Source: Byssochlamys sp. IMV 00236 (taxonomy: Eukaryota; Ascomycota; Eurotiomycetes; Eurotiales; Thermoascaceae). Taken from it: a stretch of 64,000 nucleotides of DNA. Under the pieces are notes generated by a model. It was not told where the DNA came from. It did not search any database and saw nothing but the letters and a program-made list of their open reading frames with translations. The DNA is taken from assembly GCA_001931875.2 (NCBI GenBank), contig MSJH02000512.1, positions 313,166-377,165 on the forward strand, read 5' to 3'. The position numbers and the translations under genes were made by a program. The first letter of the stretch is position 1. Each line of letters begins with the position of its first letter. Of this stretch, positions 57,057 to 64,000 are shown piece after piece.

Positions 57057-58421
57057 TCACTCCACCTCTACACCACCGGTCGAGACAGCAGCAGCAGCAG
57101 CTCCCTCCGTGGCGATTGGTTTCGAGGCAGCTAAGGAGTCTGCGTCTCTCTTTGCGACCTCCTCATCGATGAAACAGCCCAAGCCAGCAAAGGCCTCCAG
57201 TAATGTCCTGGAGTAGTATTCTTTGAGGTCGTAGCCACCAGCTTGCATCCTGACGTCTTTCCGTATGGGTTCCAGATAACTCGATGGGTAGTGGTCTTGT
57301 AGTTGGTAGTAATCCCGCTTTCCGGGAAGCAAGCCGCCAAACGGGTCGTAAGGCTTCTCTGGCTCTGGGACCGTAATTTTCTTCAGGCCCTTGATCAAGC
57401 CAGAGTCGGCGCCGGCTGTATCTGCAGTAGTGATTTGGCCTGCAGCAGCGCCCTTCTTGGCCTCCAAGCCGCGCAGAGCTGCCTGCTTCGCGCGGATCCT
57501 GTCTTCCTCACTCCGTCGCGCAGACGACTTCTTGAGCAAGACCTTCTGTCCCTCTCGTGCAATAGCTGCCGCGTCTGCAGCCGTGCCTGATGCCAGACGA
57601 GCCAGCATATCCTCCCGACCCGCGAGCATCTCACGCCGCTCGTTCTGATATTCCTGTATCGCGGCCTGGCGGCGCAGACGTGCCTGTTCCTGATCGAAGG
57701 ACTGCTGTTCCATGAAAGAGGTGCTCTCCTGCGACTCTAGGGCCCGGTTTGCCTTGATGGAGTGCGCGTTCTCCGCGGCGTATTTCTGGAGGTCGGCTTC
57801 GGTCTTTGCGACGTCGATGCCGGTCACGAGGTTTGCGATGATCTCTTCGCGTTGTTCGAGGAAGTCATCCCAAGCCCGCTTGGTTGCGAACTCCTCTTCG
57901 CGACGATTGAGACTGTAGATAGACACATGGGTGTTAGCTTATTTATGGTTTGATTTATTTGGCGCATTTCACAACACATTGCCACAGAGCATAGCAGTTG
58001 TCCGTACTAGACAAAGACAGAAATAGCACCAGGTGTAGAGGATGGGATAGGGATGTAACATACATCTGCATAACCCTCTTCCGAATATCAACCTCTCTCT
58101 CTACACCGATATCCTCGAAGGTCTGTTTCCGAAACCGATTCTTTCGCAACGTCTTATGACAGCCCGCCACCGGACAGGGAGCCGGACCGGACGAGAAGAT
58201 CCGATCGACGCAAGACTCGCACATCTTGTGGTAGCATTCTGGATTGATAAGAAAACGCATGTCCGGGTTTAGATATCGGGACGATTTGCAGACGGGGCAG
58301 ACCTCTATGATGATCGTGATTAGTTCTAGTTCGTGGTGTAAAGCAATAGCTATAGGTTGGATATAAGAGACTCACCATCTTCGTCCCCATGGCGAACAGC
58401 TCCATTGCGCTGATGAGACAT
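57057..58421 (-). CDS. tfb3: TFIIH/CAK assembly factor Tfb3 (MAT1)
   Basis: Three exons (58421-58376, 58304-58064, 57912-57057) join in frame to 380 residues. The N-terminal C3HC4 RING is complete: EVCPVCKSSRY, NPECYHKMCESCVDRIF and PCPVAGCHKTLRKNRF. It is followed by TFEDIGVEREVDIRKRV and the MAT1 helical region NRREEEFATKRAWDDFLEQRE with a long coiled coil. The C-terminus ends with the CDK-binding part (GGYDLKEYYSRTLLEAFAGLG). The protein bridges the Cdk7-cyclin H kinase to core TFIIH for transcription initiation and nucleotide-excision repair. Length and domain order are standard. Divergent from the URI gene with about 300 bases between start codons. Confidence 0.95.
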
Positions 58422-58729
58422 GGTGCAGGCGAGGAACGCAGGGAGCTGTTCGACGGCGGAGGAGAGCTTGGAAGGTCGATCGATTGATTGTTTAACTACC
58501 TAAAGTAAGTACCTAGTCTTAGACAGGCACTTTACTTACTCAGATGGGGCGGAGCGGAGTTTTGCCTCCGGAACCGAAAGATCTCCCCGCGGCTTAGAAA
58601 GACGAAGAAACAAAATTCTAACTTAGATAACTAATCCTTTTTCCTCTTCAAAAAATTCCTTAATCTCCGATTTTCCTACCACCTGTCTCAAAATAGAGTA
58701 TCTAACCGCCTTGCGCCCGCGTGGTCAAG
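58422..58729. other. Divergent promoter of tfb3 and the URI gene
   Basis: 308 bases between two outward-facing genes; no other feature seen. Confidence 0.55.
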
Positions 58730-60628
58730 ATGCCCGCTCCCGACGATACTCTCGCTGATCTCGAGCATCAACGCCTCGAGCTCGAGAAGAACGTCCGCCA
58801 GCTCGAGCAATCGCTCTATCACTGGCGCCTCTGGGAAGCCGAGTACGACGCGCTCAAGGAAGAAATCAGCTCACTCAGCGACGACAGCACCAAGGCTGAT
58901 CTTCTCAAAATCAGTCGCGAATTTGACGCCTCCCTTGTCACAGAAGATGAAATCAAAGTTCTCCTCGGGGAGAGACAGGGCGTGTCGCGAACAAAAGAAC
59001 AAATCGTGCAGTTGATCTCACGACGGATCGATTACGTGAAGCAGAACGTCTCGACTGTGGAGAAGAGACTACGCGCAGCGGAGGATAAGCGCGATGCGTT
59101 ACTTTCTGGAGAACAACCTGATATGATGGCTAAGGAGGGGGAGGAATATGCCATGACGGAGATTGTGGAGGAGCTGGATGAGGAGGGTAGGGTTATTGCT
59201 AGTTCTACTTCCACGCCTGGAAAGGAGGCTCCTGAGCTTTTGGAAATGTTGAAGAAGGCGGGTATTAAGGATATACCGGCTAAGCCCGGGGCAGCTACGG
59301 AAGTATCTGGGGAAGAAAAGAAATCTACGGATAAGGAGAAGGAGAAACAGGGGACTCTTGACCATAAGAGTAAGAGTCAAGCAGAGGATGAAGCGAGGAA
59401 GTCAAGTCCTGAAAAGGTAGAGAAGGTTGAAGAGAAAGAGAGTCCTGTGGATCAACCGAAACCAGCCCCGTCGCAAACAAATGGGGTACATGCGGGGGCT
59501 GATAGCAAATCTACGTCTACTATTGCCGAGAGCGTGAAGGAACGAGAGGAGCGCCTGATTCCTGTCACAGATGTTGATGAGCCTCCAGAGGATGCCAAGC
59601 TGCGCCGGGAGATGCTCGCGTACGGGCTCAACGAAGTCGGGGCTGTCGTTGCAGAGCTAGAGCTTGACGAAGACGGCAGTGAGATCTCAATTGACGACGA
59701 CGACGACTATGATTCATACTACTATGACTCTGAAGAGGAAGAGGATGAATATGGCCGAACTACTTCTAAAGTTCTCACTGAAGAGTACCACCAGCAGATG
59801 CGGGAGCTCGAGAGGAAGCTGAATGCACGCGGCATGCAGAATATTGGTCGTGATACCAGCTCCCTACCGGAGGAATTGAGACGGGACCTCGAGGAGCCGA
59901 TGGTCGTCAAGGTCCAGAAGGAACAGGAACCTGAAGAGAAGACGAAGAAACCGAAGAAGAAGGTCATGTTTGCGGACAAATTAGACATCGCGCCAGAGCC
60001 GGAGCCTGCAGCCAAGGTCGAGGAAAAGAAAAAGACCGCGCCGAGGGCACCAGAGGTTAATCCGATGGCGGACTCTATCGTGGAACGCAAATCAGCCGTC
60101 ACTGAAACTCAGCCAGAGACAAAAGCACCTAAGAAGACTTCCCGCTTTAAGAGTGCTCGGTCTTCTGAAGCTGTGCCGCCTCCAGCTGTTGTGCCATCCA
60201 CTATGCTTGGTACCAACATGGCCTCTGCGCCAGTCCGCGAACGGCCAGTCTCAAACCCAGCTCCCACATTGCCCTTGTTCCCCGCAAAGGCTCAAGAGAA
60301 ACCGTTCTCAAAACCCATCATGTCTGATATTATCTCTGATGATACCCCAAGAAGCGAGCCCCGTCCACCTGAAGGCAAAACCCTAGCCGATACCCTTGTT
60401 GAGCGTGATACTTCTAAAACTAACGCAGTTCCTCCTGAACCAGACGAGCTGGACGAGCAGTTGCATATGAAGGAAATTGCGACGGAGTTCTACAAGATGA
60501 GCAACCGGGTGATCCACCAAAACGGTGGCTTCCTGGACGATGATGAGCCGGAAATTGTTCCGCTCGATGATGCCCCGGAACAACCGACCAAGAAGGTCAG
60601 TCGGTTCATGGCTGCTAGAATGAAGTGA
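58730..60628 (+). CDS. Unconventional prefoldin URI/Bud27-like protein
   Basis: A single exon of 632 residues. The N-terminal 130 residues form an alpha-type prefoldin fold: two helices (LADLEHQRLELEKNVRQLEQ and VDYVKQ-type ISRRIDYVKQNVSTVEKR) around a short beta hairpin (FDASLVTEDEIKVLLGE). A middle of low complexity follows, then the acidic block ISIDDDDDYDSYYYDSEEEED and the element HQQMRELERKL. The C-terminus has the conserved motif KEIATEFYKMSNRVI and ends SRFMAARMK, matching the DUF3835 region. URI/Bud27 helps assemble RNA polymerases via Rpb5 and works with R2TP and Hsp90. The start was chosen at ATG 58730 (MPAPDDTLADLE) because the family begins close to the first helix. Confidence 0.85.
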   Translation: MPAPDDTLADLEHQRLELEKNVRQLEQSLYHWRLWEAEYDALKEEISSLSDDSTKADLLKISREFDASLVTEDEIKVLLGERQGVSRTKEQIVQLISRRIDYVKQNVSTVEKRLRAAEDKRDALLSGEQPDMMAKEGEEYAMTEIVEELDEEGRVIASSTSTPGKEAPELLEMLKKAGIKDIPAKPGAATEVSGEEKKSTDKEKEKQGTLDHKSKSQAEDEARKSSPEKVEKVEEKESPVDQPKPAPSQTNGVHAGADSKSTSTIAESVKEREERLIPVTDVDEPPEDAKLRREMLAYGLNEVGAVVAELELDEDGSEISIDDDDDYDSYYYDSEEEEDEYGRTTSKVLTEEYHQQMRELERKLNARGMQNIGRDTSSLPEELRRDLEEPMVVKVQKEQEPEEKTKKPKKKVMFADKLDIAPEPEPAAKVEEKKKTAPRAPEVNPMADSIVERKSAVTETQPETKAPKKTSRFKSARSSEAVPPPAVVPSTMLGTNMASAPVRERPVSNPAPTLPLFPAKAQEKPFSKPIMSDIISDDTPRSEPRPPEGKTLADTLVERDTSKTNAVPPEPDELDEQLHMKEIATEFYKMSNRVIHQNGGFLDDDEPEIVPLDDAPEQPTKKVSRFMAARMK

Positions 60629-61667
60629 TGCTTCATCTGGCGGGCAGTCCCTATGATAAAATAGAAGTGAACGTTGTCTTAACGAATCTAATGGTTACGC
60701 GCCCTTTCTTCGAGATCCCCTCCCTTCCCCAGATAAGCATTCATGATATTCCAACTAGATCCAGAAAACACAGATCCGTATGGATCACAAAAAAGGAACT
60801 CCTCTTTTTTGCTCCGCCTCGGCATGGGCACCATCCCAGCCTTGGCTCTAGCAAGAGACATGATCGATACAACCCCATTGAATCGATCGCGAAAGGAGTT
60901 CCAAGAGCAATCACAGGCTCTCTGACCGCGCTCCATGTTCACGACCTGCTTTCTTTTTCCGGAGACGGAAAAAAAAGAGGTCTTGGACAGCCCAATGGAG
61001 GCCGTGGTAACGTTTCACCTGGTACATTCATGGTAATATCTGCCATTAGGGAGTTTTGCTTAGCTCTGTCCCTGGCAGATAGGATACTGAGGGTATGGAG
61101 TGTTTCGTAAAAGTATGGATTTGCCTTCCACGGATATCAAGTAGTAAGTGCTCCATCTGAAGGTAAGGCGTCAGAATATCCATCTACATTCCCTTCTTTC
61201 CCTTATCAACAAGATCATATCCAAAACTAGATTTCCAATAACACTCGTATAAGCAATCCTATTCTATTTAGCAATAAAAGTTTTGGGTGAAGTAAGTTGC
61301 TGATCAGGAATTGGCGCTTCGAAACAACCTTGTCATGATATTTATAGACCCCAAAGCGCCGCACAATACGAGATCTATATCATTAGCGCATGCTCTACTC
61401 CGTACAGGGGTAAAAGTGATGATTTGCTGAGGCTATGCGAGGCTATGCTTTGACGCTAGTCCTCCGAATAATTTACTCCAAATTAACTATTTAACCCCTG
61501 AAATCCGTCGTATATCATGATGCGACCCCAAGAACGTTTACTTAAACTCACAACCGTTTTGTGGAGACATTAATAAAACAGTGGATCATCTCGAATTCGC
61601 AGGATCCACGAAGTGAAGTTTGGACTTAAAAAGGTTATTGGATTACAAGGATATCTCAGAACTCATC
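60629..61667. other. Intergenic
   Basis: No supported gene; one frame at 60625-61110 overlaps the URI stop and has no domain. A perfect 10-base tandem (GAGGCTATGC twice) lies near 61430-61450. AT-rich to the right. Confidence 0.5.
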
Positions 61668-62799
61668 ATGCCGAAGGGCCTGCACTCACCGCTGCCCGCA
61701 TCCTTGCGAAGTGCGTGTTTACGTACCCCGTTCCGCGTCTATGATGGCAGCGCAACTTCATACTGACAGCTTATTCAACAGGCGAATGCGAAAAAGCCAG
61801 CATGATTCTTGAATCATTCATCACTCCATCTATCACAGGCAATCCAGGCGCGGCACTTCCTCGCCAACTCGCGAATGCCAAGGTACGAGGAAATCTGTAT
61901 TCCCCTGAACAGAGTGCTCGAGTCTTGCATTTTCACTAACGTTTCTCACACAGGGCTTCGTAATTCTAACTGGCTTCAGAGTCTCAATGCTAGGTTCTCT
62001 TCGAGTCGGTTCAGGACTCGTAATCTCTCGTCTAGACGATGGCTCCTGGTCGGCTCCATCTGCCGTGACAATGTTTGGGGGCGGATTTGGGGGCCAAATG
62101 GGGTTCGAATTGACAGATTTCGTCTTCATCCTCACCACCAGCGGCGCCGTGCGAGATTTCGCACAAGTAGCGAACTTTGCTTTGAGCACTCACTTATCAG
62201 TCGCCTTGGGCCTAGTTGGAAGAAGCGCTGAGATCACCGCAGTCGCGAGTCACAAGGGCGTTTCGCCTATGTTTGCGTATTCCAAGACCAAGGGGCTGTA
62301 TGCTGGGCTCGCTGCCGAGGGGAGCTTTTACATCCAACTCACGCCGACTAATAAGAGACTCTACAAGAGAAAAGTGACAGCGCGGCAATTGCTCAGTGGG
62401 GAGATCCCTGCGCCACCCGAGGCAGAGTCGCTCATGCGTGTCTTATCCTCGGAGGCGTTTTCTCCTCGATCAGAACCGGTGTCAGCAGTGACTGGAACGA
62501 GAGAAATATCTAAGAGCACGCATACGCCGGATTTGGCTGGGAATCAGGAGCCAGTACCGGAATTGCAATCGCATGCGCTCATGCCACAATTGCCTACCTT
62601 CGACAGGCAGATATCAGAATTGTCTGCGGACACCCAACCATACGAGCTGGAAGCTGTACCGCCAACAGAGCCTCACTCCGTTGCAGCACCAACGCCAACC
62701 GAGAATCAGAACGTCTCTTCAAAGACCTCAGCCGGAGAAAAAAAGGCTGCAGTACAACCTGAAGTGACATCTCAACCGCCTATCGAAGTATCATCCTAG
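61668..62799 (+). CDS. SYLF-domain protein (Ysc84/SH3YL1-like), without SH3
   Basis: Three exons (61668-61710, 61782-61882, 61954-62799) join in frame to 329 residues. The SYLF lipid-binding domain fills residues 1-215: SECEKASMILESF, LANAKGFVILTGFRVSM, GSGLVISRLDDGSWSAPSAV, FGGQMGFELTDFVFIL, LGLVGRSAEITAVASHKG and FAYSKTKGLYAGLAAEGSF. The last 110 residues are polar and Pro/Ser/Gln-rich. Ysc84/Lsb3-type proteins bind phosphoinositides and actin at endocytic sites and usually carry a C-terminal SH3; here none is present, so this is the short fungal type. The intron donors GTGCGT and GTACGA are acceptable. Function in membrane and actin traffic is inferred from the family. Confidence 0.9.
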
Positions 62800-63084
62800 A
62801 AGGATCAAACGGAGACACATGATCTCTTGCCTTTCCAGTCCTCTAAATGTAATAATAAACAAACACATGGTCGAATCATTGCGAAATCGATGCCTTCATA
62901 AACTAAAGGGGACTCTGGAATGATTCGACGTTTTCCACATTTATTTGTTTCCCAAGTAAAGTTCAGCAGTACAAACGTAGCCTTGTTCCCTATCAGCACG
63001 TGACACAGGTGCCCCAGCATCTATATATTCGAGGTTGAAAGCAAATTTATCTTCTCTCCTAATAATATCCGAGTTTCTCGAGGA

Positions 63085-63887
63085 ATGAATCCTCGCGGGT
63101 CCGTTTGCGGCCGCACAAAATCGTTGACTAATGACCCAAACGACCCCAAAATCGTTGTCTGGACTAAGCTCCAGGTGCCTCCGGGGGAGGAGCTGGATTC
63201 CTATTGCCAGCCGTTGCTTCATGCAGTAGGCCACGAAAGCACAGTGTGGGCCAGAGAGCAGGGAAGTCCAGATATCGTTATGCTAGCGACGTGTACGTCA
63301 TCCTTTAAATGGTCAAATTACTCATATATATATATATATACTAATTTGCGCTTATAGTATGGTACACTACTTCAGAATTAAGGGATTTTATGGCGTCCCC
63401 TTCAGCCCAGCTTTATAGAGAGAGCCTTGCCAATGCATCAATAGTGCCTCTTATTTCTTGGGAGACTATTCATGGATATGGGGCATGGTTTGGCTCATTA
63501 TCTCGATCATTCACCCAATTATTTTGGGTCTATTTTTCGGCACCTATGACACAAGCCCAACAGGCCGAGATTTCCAGCTTGAGAGGGATTCGCCCGCCTG
63601 TTATGGGATTTAGTATCCCACAGAGTCAGTTGCGCCAAAGGCACCTTCCTGTTCAGTTATGGGCCACCCAGACTGAATATTTGCATGGACAAGAAGCCCA
63701 ATTGATGCTGTGGCCGCATTTCTGGCGGGATGCTGAGAAGGCTGAGTGGAGATTCAGTGGGACAGGCACCTACTGGGGGTCTCCAACAGAGAGATTCATC
63801 GAGAACCTAGAAAATGTTGGCCCTATAGAATGGAAGGAAGAGTTATATCAATTTCGTCTTGCTGGAGAACTGATCCATTGTTATTAG
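63085..63887 (+). CDS. Fungal hypothetical protein, possibly tandem dimeric alpha/beta-barrel fold
   Basis: Two exons (63085-63292, 63358-63887) join in frame to 245 residues. Each half starts with a strand-like segment. The first is KIVVWTKLQVPPGEE followed by PLLHAVGHESTVWARE and DIVMLATLWYTTSELRDFMASP, the pattern of an ABM/EthD-type small-molecule barrel (a beta strand, a helix, then a W-x-T/S-x-E helix ending in a SP-A-x-LY turn). The second half is less clear. I do not recognise a named family, and no catalytic residues stand out. The intron contains a TA dinucleotide repeat (63324-63340). Fold assignment is inference from pattern only. Confidence 0.6.
63324..63340. repeat. TA dinucleotide microsatellite in an intron
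   Basis: About eight AT/TA units inside the intron of the last gene, between the donor at 63293 and the acceptor at 63357. Likely length-variable. Confidence 0.8.
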
Positions 63888-64000
63888 TTAGATACAAGAG
63901 CACTCCACTGTGCCGACATATTTTCACAAATAGCAACTTCTTTCCGACAATCTAGAAATTATAAAGATGGATTTCTGGTGTCAAAATAAAATACTAATTA

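Noticed and set aside
60625..61110. 161-codon frame after the URI gene
   Set aside because: Overlaps the URI stop codon, no domain, composition like 3' untranslated DNA.

Overview
The window is nuclear DNA of a filamentous ascomycete, most likely of the Aspergillus/Penicillium group (Eurotiomycetes). Supporting signs: genes are split by short introns (about 48-154 bp) with GTRNGT donors, CTRAC-like branch points and YAG acceptors; genes lie on both strands with no operons; and the protein set is typical of moulds (Ste6-type ABC exporter, Ric8, GPI-anchored phospholipase B, class II DAHP synthase). The species cannot be fixed from the sequence alone. By hand-splicing I find 23 protein genes whose exons all join in frame, one tRNA gene, and several repeats.

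Layout. 0.1-1.2 kb: an SDR oxidoreductase (-). About 1.2-14 kb: a gene-poor, AT-richer, accessory-looking stretch with a PD-(D/E)XK-like protein (5.0-6.1 kb), a covalent-FAD oxidoreductase (7.4-9.1 kb), a possible transposon remnant (9.6-9.8 kb) and a large glycosylated membrane protein (10.4-12.6 kb). 14.2-16.3 kb: phospholipase B. 17.0-21.8 kb: a 1556-residue AT-hook/BRCT chromatin protein. 22.2-25.1 kb: class II DAHP synthase (-) divergent from a HYPK-like nascent-chain factor (+). 25.5-27.5 kb: an MFS transporter (-). 28.6-29.5 kb: a BTB protein. 30.05-30.14 kb: intron-containing tRNA-Gly(CCC) (-). 30.7-33.8 kb: glucose-6-phosphate 1-epimerase and an aldo-keto reductase (both -). 34.8-40.2 kb: Rif1 (-), divergent from ric8 (41.0-42.8 kb, +). 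43.3-44.0 kb: PBDC1/Chp1. 44.7-48.8 kb: Ste6-like exporter. 50.2-51.6 kb: a single-pass membrane protein with PY motifs. 52.8-56.0 kb: a Cep57/Ppc89-like spindle pole body protein. 57.1-58.4 kb: TFIIH subunit Tfb3/MAT1 (-), divergent from URI/Bud27 (58.7-60.6 kb, +). 61.7-62.8 kb: SYLF/Ysc84 protein. 63.1-63.9 kb: an unrecognised fungal protein.

Most of 14-64 kb is conserved housekeeping or signalling content. Functional themes recur by proximity, but nothing shows co-regulation: genome maintenance and chromosome structure (BRCT protein, Rif1, SPB protein), G-protein and pheromone signalling (ric8 and the ste6-like gene lie within 3 kb), and chaperone or transcription assembly factors (HYPK, PBDC1, URI, Tfb3).

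The most unusual signal is a roughly 125-bp dispersed element with two conserved stem-loops. It is present in two same-orientation copies 23 kb apart (4907-5035 and 28303-28426), each just upstream of a different lineage-type gene. Other points of note are two GC-AG introns (in the FAD oxidoreductase and ric8), an in-frame HYPK intron that would encode a membrane-helix-like segment if retained, and a diverged direct duplication behind the spindle pole body gene.
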